A stretch of 64,000 nucleotides of DNA from JABDMH01 sp965223165 (lineage in GTDB: Bacteria > Bacteroidota > Bacteroidia > Chitinophagales > Saprospiraceae). Each line of letters starts with the position of its first letter. Positions within the stretch are counted from its first letter, which is position 1. The DNA lies in contig CBDCVQ010000018.1 in the NCBI GenBank assembly GCA_965223165.1, positions 660,214 to 724,213 on the forward strand, read 5' to 3'. A model generated the notes under the pieces. The model did not search any database, was not told the origin of the DNA, and was given only the letters and a program-made list of their open reading frames with translations. Shown in pieces: positions 11,601 to 22,600 of the stretch. A program made the position numbers and the translations under genes.

Positions 11601-14600
11601 TACTCGTATATAGCACGGTAGGTCCAAATAAAATGAATCGGGAATTGCCAAATGATGACCAGACAGCACGAATCAGCAGCTCATCTCCCTCCTCCAGCGG
11701 TATGCTGAGTCTTCCCCGTTGACTAGCCATGACCTGGACCAGGCTCAGCGTAGCCGCAGACTCTGGATCAGCTGAACCACTGACCAGGTTCGCTGATGCC
11801 CCCTCCACAATTCGATAGGGTTCTCCGTTGAGTGAGAAGTAGATGCCCACCTCAGCGTAGTTGGGAGCCACTAGTGCTGCTTTCAACGCCTCGTTGGCAT
11901 CGGCCTTGAGATTGCCATTACCATTGGCCGTGCCTAAGTCAAACATCCAACCAAAATCGAAGTTTCCGGACTCCATAGCCGTGTAAGACAGCTCTGCAGA
12001 CTGATGGTACTCAAACACTCCGTTGGCTGCTACCTCCTTGTTCTCTGCCATAAGCAAAGGCTCGTGCACAGAATTAATGATCAGTTGATGAGGTAGATTG
12101 CTCAGATCGAAGGAGTTCGTGGGATCAGCGATCGTTGCGGCCTCCTCAGGCAGGGCGATAGACAGACTGGTCAAGTCCCAGTAGCCGATGTCAAAAGGAG
12201 CGACAAATAGTTCTTCACCTTTGCAATAGAGATCCGGTGGCAAGGTATCCAGATCGACCACCCAAAACTCGCACTGCCAATAGCCTGGGCTAATCAAGCG
12301 AGCCACATTGGGCAATGAACCCGCGCGTACCGGCACATTACAGGCCATATCCGGTGGTCCATAACATCTCTGTTTGAGCTCTACCACGACCTTGTATTGG
12401 TTGAAACAGTCTCCTTCAAATTTCCAGCTATCCACATGTACCGACAGACCACATTTGGTCTCAAACTCTCGCGCGGAAAACTCCAACATGCCATCGTCGT
12501 CCAGATCCGTGATCTTGATCAGATACATGGAGTCGCAGCTACCATCTATGTCTTCGTACGTGATGTATGGCCCGGTGATGCCGGTGGTGTCACCACAGTA
12601 TACGGTGTCTCTCTCCTCACAATAGATATGATCCATATCGATCTCCCCTAGTTGCAGTACGTAGACCGTATCGTATCCTACACCTCTTGCACCATCTTTG
12701 CCAAAGGCCTCCCACTCTCGCACAATCATCTTCACCGTGTCTTGCACGCCTGGCTCGCAGGGATAAGGAAACACCCAATCCGTGACGTAGCTGGCCTCCC
12801 TTGGATCCTCACATGGCACTCCTGCAAGCGGAGCGTCGTCCAAGTCCGGTCCCAGAGCCAAGTCGTCAAAACAGTATACCGTCGAGGTACGGCCGGCGAT
12901 AGTGGGTCTATTGCCCTGCTTGAGCGTCAACACTGCCCAACACGAGCCACCCAGCCCGCTTACGGAAACCTTGAGCGGCCGATCGATCAGGTGGCATCCC
13001 TCAAAGGATATCTCCGAGGCTCGCACCAGATCCGAGGCCGAGTATACATGTATTCCTCCTTGAAGCGTGGTGATATCAACGTCAAAGTTGGAGCAAGCTC
13101 CACCGACCACGACCTCTCCCAGGAGGAAGCTGGCCAAACCGTCCTGATCCAGACTTACATTGATGTCGCGACAGTTGGGCGGCTCATTGGGCATGACATC
13201 ATTGACCGTGACGGTAAAGGAACACTCTACCACACCCGCTGAACTATTAGTCCAGTACGTCACCGTGGTCGTACCCACCGGGTAGAAACCCGAGGCATTC
13301 ATCTGACCGTTAAAGTCATTGGCAAAGGGGCCGATGCCCGGTACCGGCAAGCAGGAGGCGCCGCCAATCTTGGCGTCATCGAGCATAACCATAGCTCCGC
13401 ACATCCCGGGATCTGCATCCACCACGGTATCATTGGGGCAGCTGATCACGCAGTCAAACTGCTCGAAAGTAATACACCAGTTGATTAGTGTACCCGAATC
13501 TCCACCTGCATCGTCGCAGATGGACAAGGTCCAATTGCCATCCACCGGTTCATTGGCAAAGGCCGTATTTAGGGGACCCTGCTCCGGTTCAAACGTCCCA
13601 GTGAAGGGAGCAACCCCGGTCGTAATGGATGGAAAGCCATCGGCAAATGTCGTCAGGGTATAGTCATTGCCTGCACCACCATTGTCAGAACTGAGGTCCC
13701 AAACCGTACCCATCGGCGAAATCAGATCAATCTCCAGATCGGAATCAAAGGTATGGGTCAAATCCACCAATACTTCGCTGATCACTTGCCCCCCGGGCTG
13801 ACCGACGTTGCCACCCAACGCGACGTTGATCACCGAGGTGGTGGGTCCGCCCACGCAAGGAAATCCGCCGGTGCCCACCATCGGTATAGGTTGTGGATTG
13901 TCAGGTGCACATATCGTGGTCTCCAATGGGGGTGGCCTGTATTCACCAATGGTTATACACCAATCCAGTAAGGTACCACTATCACCGCCGGCATCGTCAC
14001 AGATGGATAGCGTCCAATTGCCCGTGACCGACTCGTTGAGGAAGGTGGCCTCAAAGGTGCCTCCCTCTGGTCTAAATGTACCCGTAAAGGGAGCAACGCC
14101 CGAAGTGATCGGAAGGGTGGCGTCGTCGTCAAAGGTCGTATTGGTATAGTTGTCGCCCGCACCACCGTTGTCCGAACTCAAGTCCAGCACGGTACCCATC
14201 GGCGAAATCAGATCGATGTCCAGGTCTGAATCAAAGGAGTGAGTCAAGTTAATGGTCACTTCGCGGATTTCGAGGTCTGCCGGACTGAGCGTGCCCACCA
14301 GAGCCACATTAGCTACCGATGTCGTGGGCCCTCCCACGCAAGGGAAGCCTCCGGTGCCTACCATGGGGATGGGTTGTGGATTGCCTGCACCGCAAATCGT
14401 GGTAACCATTGGAGGAGGGGCATACGGGCTGAAGGTGATACTCCAATTGACCAAGGTACCTGCATCTCCACCGGCGTCATCACAGATAGAGAGCGTCCAA
14501 TTGCCTGTGACCGATTCATCGAGAAAGGCCGCTTCAAAGGTGCCGCCTTCAGGGCGAAAGCTGCCGGTAAAGGGAGCAACTCCTGAAGTGATGTCCGATG

Positions 14601-14973
14601 GCGCATCATCATCGAAGACCGTGTTAATGTAATTGTCCCCAGCGCCTCCATTGTCCGATGTTAGATCCAACACGGTGCCCATCGGGGAGATCAGCTCGAT
14701 ATCGAGATCTGAATCGAAAGTATGTGTCACGTTGATGGTCACATTGGTGATCTCCAGGCCGGCCGGGTTCAGCATACCCGCAATAGGTACATTAGCCACG
14801 GAGGTCACCGGACCCCCCACACATGGGAAGCCACCCGTGCCTACCATGGGGACCGGCTGAGGATTTCCGGCACCCATGTAGGTCTGTGCCTGTGCTACAG
14901 TCGTAGCGATCAAAATGAAAAAGGGTAAGAGCATCCAACTACTCTTGCATGATGTTCGCGGGAAACGGCGCAT
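8635..14973 (-). CDS. Giant secreted protein with three P-domains and HYR domain, T9SS cargo
   Basis: The frame is open to an upstream ATG at 15015. The ATG at 14973 is preferred because it directly precedes a signal peptide (MRRFPRTSC... to VAQAQ) and matches the start context of the paralogue at 38664. Length is about 2112 residues. Three very similar proprotein-convertase P-domains follow (about 160 residues each; motifs THTFDSDLDI, LISPMGTV, GNWTLSICDDAGG), then one HYR domain. P-domains usually accompany subtilases, but no protease domain is present. The Cys-rich core follows, with a long insert after VDLDTLPPDLYC and a short one before GGGWSDAVPF. The C-terminal ~85 residues (NRPNPF, YDVTGRV, ATKKMILMN) form a type A T9SS sorting domain, so the protein should be exported and anchored or released at the surface. 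It has its own terminator, so it is probably monocistronic. Confidence 0.93.
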   Translation of the reverse strand: MRRFPRTSCKSSWMLLPFFILIATTVAQAQTYMGAGNPQPVPMVGTGGFPCVGGPVTSVANVPIAGMLNPAGLEITNVTINVTHTFDSDLDIELISPMGTVLDLTSDNGGAGDNYINTVFDDDAPSDITSGVAPFTGSFRPEGGTFEAAFLDESVTGNWTLSICDDAGGDAGTLVNWSITFSPYAPPPMVTTICGAGNPQPIPMVGTGGFPCVGGPTTSVANVALVGTLSPADLEIREVTINLTHSFDSDLDIDLISPMGTVLDLSSDNGGAGDNYTNTTFDDDATLPITSGVAPFTGTFRPEGGTFEATFLNESVTGNWTLSICDDAGGDSGTLLDWCITIGEYRPPPLETTICAPDNPQPIPMVGTGGFPCVGGPTTSVINVALGGNVGQPGGQVISEVLVDLTHTFDSDLEIDLISPMGTVWDLSSDNGGAGNDYTLTTFADGFPSITTGVAPFTGTFEPEQGPLNTAFANEPVDGNWTLSICDDAGGDSGTLINWCITFEQFDCVISCPNDTVVDADPGMCGAMVMLDDAKIGGASCLPVPGIGPFANDFNGQMNASGFYPVGTTTVTYWTNSSAGVVECSFTVTVNDVMPNEPPNCRDINVSLDQDGLASFLLGEVVVGGACSNFDVDITTLQGGIHVYSASDLVRASEISFEGCHLIDRPLKVSVSGLGGSCWAVLTLKQGNRPTIAGRTSTVYCFDDLALGPDLDDAPLAGVPCEDPREASYVTDWVFPYPCEPGVQDTVKMIVREWEAFGKDGARGVGYDTVYVLQLGEIDMDHIYCEERDTVYCGDTTGITGPYITYEDIDGSCDSMYLIKITDLDDDGMLEFSAREFETKCGLSVHVDSWKFEGDCFNQYKVVVELKQRCYGPPDMACNVPVRAGSLPNVARLISPGYWQCEFWVVDLDTLPPDLYCKGEELFVAPFDIGYWDLTSLSIALPEEAATIADPTNSFDLSNLPHQLIINSVHEPLLMAENKEVAANGVFEYHQSAELSYTAMESGNFDFGWMFDLGTANGNGNLKADANEALKAALVAPNYAEVGIYFSLNGEPYRIVEGASANLVSGSADPESAATLSLVQVMASQRGRLSIPLEEGDELLIRAVWSSFGNSRFILFGPTVLYTSSHECAAHAYIPPVYASDDWSGLKQVKAIVEGIGTYLLTYDATDSCWVSHEQIKFPKKEDPYKIIYEAVDTCHNQAKDSCYVYVKDRTLPVPVVDKGVTVSLSDKKVWVDAETFDEGTWDNCGVNLFLVRRSDWYEACIDLCGDIDTCYISEHHDTIWQATLEEDKHVDEVEAHYAKTLKWLCEDDTPCSDILYGAWKYDLMKYATLHCREHPYDVTSQDFHKLVQEAYYYDEDFYYKINDCEERLDDMLVVTADLFAPDHNTPRNLLDIYSQIGGGWSDAVPFSCEDACGPVTVEILVMDYWCNWATAWTKVWVEDKTPVEVVKDVVDEEQITCKIYKEDRYAYPNEIHPVSLEYIVGQAKDGEQDAYDALDEIFGGYCKAWRDPYGNYVDSEGTEIDCDITFYDSVCKCTSYYDQVRVYDEHLGYLWVDSLVTKCDYYQDTLDFQKGVVVVNCEENVYCEQDVWCEIDHCGQGYIFRKFKIWQGCPDEFYDEHGIADSLRHTVDTIYRHQRIWIGNECELNKYMFHVPYDTEVVTCDIEYGPDGNVTGAAGPEYTGYATYKFDDDCRIVGIGHSDKVFKIVGGEAACYKIIRTWYFADWCGYGEPLDGQWWRNRELVTDTCVQKIIVRDTTPPTCQIIGPVEDGGAIEVGACYFDLEASVVGMDACGVIKYYWDLKEIKDGDDATIVDSDHGTLSGDTTEGFDISSADLPHGSYKLVVTIQDDCANENYCAYYFDVVSVKKPSPVCISSLTARLTPWDSDQDGVVDSAHAIVWAEEFNSSSLEACTDTALEYRVELIDGIDDDTWQEDTSYLEVFCDDFGSHMARLWVISWPSGTVDFCDVVLIVQSDFSGCATSVSGEPGPISQVNDMHDVVGQPQRQGIGQPTQPGIGGRPVGQGLAPSGYLLEQNRPNPFREETTIGFVLPEAMTATLTVYDVTGRVLRSIKGDYSKGYQTVELRKQNLDGHAILYYRLDTKDFTATKKMILMN

Positions 14974-15160
14974 TGGTCTTATGTTCAGGTTGTTACATAT
15001 GGCAACAGCCACCATACTTCATGCTTGTTGCAAAAGGAGGATGACTGCATACCTTACAATTGTTAGAAAGGTAAGAAAATGAACCTACATCCATGTAGTA
15101 TTGCATCATATTTTCGGCCATATCCTATGAGCACCATTAGTTCAGACTTTTGCTCTGAAG
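14974..15160. other. Unique leader region upstream of the giant gene at 8635-14973
   Basis: This is non-repetitive sequence between the preferred start and the next array. On the minus strand the last bases before the ATG read AACCTGAACATAAGACC, close to TACCTGAACAAAAAGCC before the start at 38664. The two genes also share the P-domain N-terminus, so the leader and N-terminus appear to have been copied as one block. No convincing TAnnTTTG promoter element was seen. Confidence 0.4.
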
Positions 15161-16571
15161 GTCGGCTTTGCTTGGCGGACAGTCTGACGGATCGTCGAGC
15201 TGTAAATGGGCGGGCGGGTGGCAAAGACAAAGACGGCCAACGGTGGACGGCCAACGGCTGTGCGAGCTCGCGAGCTTTGCATCCAATAAGCCTCGTAGTA
15301 TCCGCCAAGCCATACGGCTGGCCACTAGCCAGAAGGCTCTTGATTGTGATTGATAGATGGTGATAGGTGATTGTGATTTCACCTCCAACGGTGGACGATG
15401 GACGATCTGATGGATCGTCGAGCTGTGGGGCGGCCAGTGGTTGGCAAAGATCGGCGAGCCGCCCACTGGATACAACGACGGTGGATGGTGGACGGTAGAC
15501 GGCTGCGCGAGCTCGCGAGCTTTGCATCCATATGCCCCGTAGGATCTGCCAAGCCCAATTTGCTGGCCACGAACTAGAGGCTCTTGATTGTGATTGAAAG
15601 ATTGTGATAGGTAATTTGCGATGTCGACATAAACCCGCAACATCGGCCACACCGGTACCAAATTCTGCGGGAGGACTCCCCGGCGTTTCGACGAAGGAGA
15701 ACGCAGGGGCCGGGGGCGCGACTAGCCCCACGGGCCACGAACTAGAGGCTCTTGATGGTGATTGATAGATTGTGATAGGTGATTGTGATGTCGACATAAA
15801 CCCGCAACATCGGCCACTCCGGTACCAAACCTGGCGGGAGGACTCCCCGGCGTTTCGACGAAGGAGAACGCAGGGGCCGGGGGCACGCCTGGCCCCACGG
15901 GCCACGAACTAGAGGCTCTTGATTGTGATTGATAGATTGTGATACGTGATTGCGATGTCGACTTAAACCCACAACATCGGCCACACCGGCACCAAATTTG
16001 GGCGGGAGGACTCCCCGGCGTTTCGACGAAGGAGAACGCAGGGGACGGGGGCGCGACTAGCCCCACGGGCCACGAACTAGAGGCTCTTGATGGTGATTGA
16101 TAGATTGTGATAGGTGATTGTGATGTCGACATAAACCCGCAACATCGGCCACTCCGGTACCAAACCTGGCGGGAGGACTCCCCGGCGTTTCGACGAAGGA
16201 GAACGCAGGGGCCGGGGGCACGCCTGGCCCCACGGGCCACGAACTAGAGGCTCTTGATTGTGATTGATAGATTGTGATACGTGATTGCGATGTCGACTTA
16301 AACCCACAACATCGGCCACACCGGCACCAAATTTGGGCGGGAGGACTCCCCGGCGTTTCGACGAAGGAGAACGCAGGGGACGGGGGCGCGACTAGCCCCA
16401 CGGGCCACGAACTAGAGGCTCTTGATTGTGATTGATAGATTGTGATAGGTGATTGTGATGTCGACATAAACCCGCAACATCGGCCACACCGGTACCAAAC
16501 CTGGCGGGAGGACTCCCCGGCGTTTCGACGAAGGAGAACGGAGGGGCCCGGGGGCACGCCTGGCCCAGACC
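15161..16571. repeat. Intergenic direct-repeat array 2, with a 335-bp higher-order repeat
   Basis: The left half (15161-15640) has the GGTGGACGG and GAGCTC-palindrome modules. The right half is a regular array with ACTCCCCGGC at 15675, 15842, 16010, 16177, 16345 and 16512, spacings of 167 or 168. Two unit types alternate: one with CAAACCTGGCGGG and GGCACGCCTGG, the other with AAATTTGGGCGGG and GGGGACGGGGGCG. The result is a 335-bp higher-order repeat in which 15722-16056 and 16057-16391 appear identical by eye. The array ends exactly at the terminator of the gene at 16628. Confidence 0.92.
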
Positions 16572-16602
16572 AAAAAAGCCCCGGAGCAATGCACTCCGAG
16601 GC
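16572..16602 (-). terminator. Rho-independent terminator of the giant gene at 16628
   Basis: On the minus strand the stem GCCTCGGAG/CTCCGGGGC has a 7-base loop and six T residues, about 25 bases after the stop. It is the same element, at the same distance, as the one after the paralogues at 8635 and 27178. Confidence 0.9.
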
Positions 16603-16627
16603 CCTATCATTTGGTTCTAATCTCTTG

Positions 16628-19600
16628 TCAATTCACCAGGATCATCTTCTTGGTGGCGGTAAAGTCTTTGGCATCCAAGCGGTAGTAGAGGATCGCATGT
16701 CCGGCAAGGTTAGTCTTATGCAACTGCACCGTCTGATACCCCTTGGCATAGTCGCCCTTGATCGAACGAAGGACACGTCCCGTCACATCATACACCGTCA
16801 AGGTAGCTTCCATTGCCTCCGGCAGGACAAAACCAATCACCGTTTCCGCCTTGAATGGATTCGGCCGGTTTTGCTCCAGCAGATAGCCACTTGGTGCAAA
16901 ACCTTGACCCAGCGGACGACCGCCGATACCCGGCTGCGTCGGCTGACCGATGCTCTGCCGTTGGGGTTGTCCCACTACATCGTGCATATCGTTGACTTGG
17001 CTCACCGGACCTGGCTCTCCGCTCACGGTGGTTGCACACCCGGAGAAGTCACTCTGAACAATCAGCACTACATCACAGAAGTCCACCGTGCCGCTTGGCC
17101 AGCTGATCACCCATAGACGGGCCATGTGGCTGCCAAAGTCATCGCAGAAAACCTCCAGGTAGCTGGTATCTTCTTGCCAGGTGTCGTCATCGATGCCGTC
17201 GATCAGTTCTACTCGATACTCCAGCGCGGTGTCGGTACAGGCCTCTGAGCTACTGCTATTGAACTCTTCTGCCCAGACAATGGCATGCGCACTATCGACC
17301 ACCCCATCCTGATCGCTATCCCAGGGAGTCAGGCGGGCCGTCAACGAGCTGATGCATACCGGACTCGGCTTCTTCACCGAGACCACATCAAAGTAGTACT
17401 CGCAGTAACTCTCATTAGCACAGTCGTCCTGCACCGTCACCACCAACTTGTAGCTGCCGTGCGGCAGGTCTGCCGAGCTAATGTCAAAGCCCTCCGTGGT
17501 ATCGCCCGACAATGCGCCGTGATCGCTGTCCACTATCGTGGCATCGTCGCCGTCCTTGATCTCTTTCAGATCCCAGTAGTATTTAATCACCCCGCAGGCA
17601 TCCATGCCTACCACGCTGGCTTCCAGATCAAAGTAACAGGCGCCCACCTCGATGGCTCCACCATCTTCGACCGGCCCTATGATCTGACAGGTCGGTGGGG
17701 TCGTATCCCGTACGATGATCTTCTGCACGCAGGTGTCGGTGACCAGCTCGTTGTTGCGCCACCATTGGCCATCCAAGGGCTCCCCGTAGCCGCACCAATC
17801 GGCAAAGTACCAGGTACGGATGATCTTATAGCAGGCCGCTTCTCCGCCCACGATCTTGAAGACCTTGTCGCTGTGGCCAATGCCCACGATACGACAGTCA
17901 TCGTCAAACTTATACGTAGCATATCCGGTATACTCCGGACCCGCGGCACCGATCACATTGCCATCCGGACCATACTCGATGTCGCAGGTCACCACCTCAG
18001 TGTCATAGGGAACATCAAACATGTACTTGCTCAGCTCGCACTCATTGCCCACCCAGATCCGCTGATGTCGATAGATCGTATCCACCGCATGTCTGAGACT
18101 ATCAGCAATACCATGTTCATCATAAAACTCATCCGGACAGCCTTGCCAGATCTTGAACTTTCGGAAGATATAGCCTTGGCCGCAGTGATCTATTTCACAC
18201 CAGACATCCTGCTCACAGTAGACATTCTCCTCGCAGTTGACCACCACGACGCCCTTCTGAAAGTCCAGCGTGTCCTGATAGTAGTCACATTTGGTGACCA
18301 AGGAGTCTACCCACAGGTAACCCAGATGCTCATCATAGACACGCACCTGATCGTAGTAGCTGGTGCATTTGCAGACGCTATCGTAGAAGGTGATATCGCA
18401 ATCGATCTCGGTGCCTTCGCTATCCACATAATTGCCGTAGGGATCTCGCCAAGCCTTGCAATAGCCGCCGAAGATCTCATCCAGGGCATCATAGGCATCT
18501 TGCTCGCCATCCTTGGCCTGACCCACGATGTACTCCAAGCTCACCGGATGGATCTCGTTGGGATAGGCATAGCGACTGTCCTTATAGATCTTGCATGTGA
18601 TGTGCTCTTCTTCCACTACATCTTTGACGACCTCGACGGGCGTCTTGTCCTCGACCCAGACCTTAGTCCAGGCCGTAGACCAGTTGCACCAGTAGTCCAT
18701 CACCAGGATCTCGACCGTGACGGGGCCACAGGCGTCTTCGCAGCTGAAGGGTACGGCATCGCTCCAGCCGCCACCGATCTGAGACCATTCGTCGATACGG
18801 TCCTTCAGATCAGCCTCGCTGTATCCTCCAAAGTATAGGTGAGGCATGTCTTCCTGGTCTGCCATCAACCAAGAGTCACTGGGCAAACCGCTAGCCAAGT
18901 TCGCAGTACAAGACGGTGCATCATAGAGGTCTACTACCTGGAGGCAGCATCCCACATCTAACTGAATATTGACATCGATGTCGGCCAATCCGGTGGTCAA
19001 ACCGGTGGCACAGATGACACGGTAGGGACCATCCGTGAAGACAGCGGCTATTTGGTGCTCCACTCCATTGATATACAACCGATAATTGGGATTTGGTCCA
19101 GGCAAGTTGGTGCCAGATACATAAAAACAAGTACGGTAGGTACCATCGCCGTTGCACCGCGGCCCGATGAACTGGTCACCGTCCAGGCCACCTAATCTCA
19201 GGTTATCAATAAAGCAGCCATCGGCGTTAGGCTCACGCTCTATCTGCAATGAGGGCGGCTCCAGATAAAACTTGTCCCATAACTCTGTAGCCCCAGCATC
19301 TTTTAGACCTTGCAACAAGAGATGATTGATATCCTCCCTGGTCACGTCATAGGGATGCTCCCGGCATTCCGATGTGGCATGACGCAGCAAGTCATATTGC
19401 CAGGCGTTCCAGAGCAGTTCGTGGCAGGCCACATTGTCGCTTGATAACCACTCCAAAGTCTTGGCATAGTGTGCCTCCACTTCATCCACATGCTTATCGT
19501 CTTCCAGTGTTGCATACCACAGAGTGTCGTGGTGCTCACTGATGTAGCAGTTGTCGATGGCATCACACAAATCGATGCAGGCATCATACCAATCCGACCT

Positions 19601-22600
19601 CCTGGCCAAAAGTAGATTGACGCCACAGTTATCCCAGCTACCCTCATCAAAAGTGGTTGCCTCTACCCACACTTTCTTATCGCTCAGACTGACGGTCACT
19701 CCTTTGTCAGAGACGGCCACAGGCCTCGTATCGTCTTTGGGCCAAATGTAGCAGATGTAGGTGCCTATCAAATGGCAGCTATCATAGGCCTCGTACAGGA
19801 TGCGGGTTGGTAATTCTGACTTAGGAATTTTTACCTGCCCGTGGTAGGAAAAGCAATAACCTTTGGTCGTACCATCCGCCAGTATGCAAGTATCTGCCTG
19901 TCGCTGCAGAGCAAAGGTGCCGATACCGGCTATGGTAGCCTTCACTTGCTTGATGCCGCTCCAGTCCTCGGCCACACAGACCTTCGGCAGATACGTATGG
20001 GCGGCACATTCGTGGGTAGAGGTAGATACGATCACAACCGCATCGGGAAAACAATCACCGTCAACATCAAGATCGGTGCGTACATGATCCGGATTATCAA
20101 ACTTGCATTCCAACTGGGGTGGCACCGTATCCAGGTCAGTGATCCAGAACTCGCACAGGTAGTAGCCGGGCGAAATCTGCTCAAAGGCCTGTGTGGCCGC
20201 CAAGGTCGGTGGCAGTACACAAATGTCCGCCCTTGGCCCCAAGCATGACTGCTTGACCTCCAAGGTATATTTACCCACCTCCGAGCAACCATCGCTGCCA
20301 AAGTTCCAGTAATCCAGGTGGACCGAAATGCCACACTTGGCCTCGGCGAAGAACGGATTCTCCACAAATCGCTGCAGGGTCGTATCGTAGACCAGGAAGT
20401 ACAAGGTGTCACAGAACGTACCATCCATATCAGGATCGTTGCCCATGCCGACCGGAAGGCCTGGCTCACATCGCTCCGGATAGATCATAAATGGACCCTT
20501 ACTACCAGTCACCCCACAGTAGGTCGTATCTCGCTCGGCGCAATAGGCATTGGACGTGCTGGTCCCTTGTACCTCGATCGGTGGTAGTCTAAACACCGTC
20601 AGCGTATCAAACACGCTCGCTCGATTGCCATCCTTATCTACGGCAGCGTACTCCCGGTAAATCACCTTCAAGGTATCGTTGGACGGATCAAAGTTGGGCC
20701 CACAGTCATAGGCCTCAATCCAGTCAACACCTCCACTCACCTCCACCGGACCTCCACATGGCACATAGGCCTTTGGCAACTCATCATCAATGTGGCCACC
20801 AAATACCAGCGGATCAAAACAGTAGACATCCTTGGAGCGACCGGGTCCAATGATTGGACCACCTGCTCCTTTGATGGTCAGATAGCCCCAAGCACTTCCA
20901 CCAGCGCCTATGACCGTGGCCTTCAAGCGTCTACCTCGGTAGGCACAGGCGATAAACTTCACGAAGTCGCTCCGCAAAAGCCCCTGTGCATAGAACACTT
21001 GGAGACCTGATTCTGTCTCGATCAGGATATTGACCGGATCGGAGCAAGAGACATTGCCCGCCAACTCATGGACCTGGAAGCATACCTGTCCATTGACGTC
21101 CAAGCTGGGCACCAAGTCGTTGGCATTCGGCTGGGTATTACCAGCATAGGGATCATTCACGGTAGCTGAGACAGACAACTGAGCGGTATTGCCAGACAGA
21201 TCTGACATGGAATAAGTCACGGTACTGGACCCTACCCCCCAATCCAGATCCAACCTATAGTTGCCTGCGCCGTCGTCGGACACCATCGCCGTAGTTGGTG
21301 TCAGGGGTGATCCCGACACGATCCCCACGATCTGCACCGCTCCCGGTTGATCAATCATACCGATACAACTATCAATGCCCATCGCCATGAGGGTCATCGG
21401 GTGGCCACATTGGTTGGGATCTATAGGTAGGTTACCCAGATTAACGGCGCTACCTGGGACTGTAAACGGATCATTGTCGGCAATGGCCATACCCATCGAA
21501 TCTTTTATAGCCCAGAAAGGTGGTTCCGTATCTATGCCATTGGCGGCCAGCGTAAGAGCTTGACTGTTGCCACACGAATCAGTCATCGACAAATCCAACA
21601 AGGTTTGATTTAGTCCCCAAGTCACGTCAAAGGTGTACATCCCCCCACCAGCATCGACTATGGGACTTACCACCGTCGGACGGTTGGGGTCTGTCATGAG
21701 GGAAGTTATCTGCACAGCACCATCTGCCACCACAGCTCCATCACAGAAATCGAAGCCAGATGCAACAAAGGTGGTGGTACTATCGCACTCGACGGTAAGC
21801 AGATTGTACGTTGTGCCCGGAACGGTAAAAACATTGTTGTCCGCCACGACCATGCCATTATGTGCTATCTGCCAGATTGGTGCTTGCGTGTCCTCAACGG
21901 TGATTTCCTGGACACAGGTCGTGCTGTTGCCGCATCCATCATAAGCCGTAAAAGCCCGATAGATCATGAGGGGACAACTTGGTGACGCTATGGCATCCTG
22001 ATAGCTGATCATGGCAACCGCGCAATTGTCACTGACACTCCCGCCAGCAGTAGTAAGCTGCATTTGAGTGATCGGAGAAGCTCCGGGTGAATATGCCAGC
22101 CCGGTAGCAGCGAGGACAAAGCTCACATCGCATCCCTCCACTGTCAAATCTGCGGGGCAGGTCAGGTCAGGGGTCATATCGTCAACGATGGTAAACGTCT
22201 GCACACAGGAGGCTGTCAAGCCTGCCAGGTCGGTTACTACATAGGTCCGTGTGACTGTGGTGGGACACGTACCGGCGGCGACGTCGCTATAGCTTATGGA
22301 GTCGATGCCGCAGTTGTCAGAGGCGGTCCCGCCTTCTGTCATAAAATCTGCGATCATCACCCTCGTACTTGTGCCCGAAAACGGAAAACTACTCACGGAG
22401 GTTATGTCTGCTGTACTACAGCCCGCAAGGCCTTCATTACCGGGACACGTAATTGAAGGAGCGATGGCATCAGCTAGGTTGACCATAAAGCTGCAGGTGT
22501 TTGAGCCACCGGAGGCATCCGTAGCCGTCAAGGTGACCATCGTCGCTGTATTGATGACCGTACCAGCCACAGGAGATTGGGTAACTGTTGGAGAAGGATC

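Noticed and set aside
15063..16610. ORFs up to 280 codons in array 2
   Set aside because: Same repeat-derived peptides in several frames; no start context or family resemblance.
17285..18838. Long plus-strand ORF (517 codons) inside the giant gene at 16628
   Set aside because: Antisense shadow of the conserved export block; similar antisense ORFs occur at the matching place in every paralogue.
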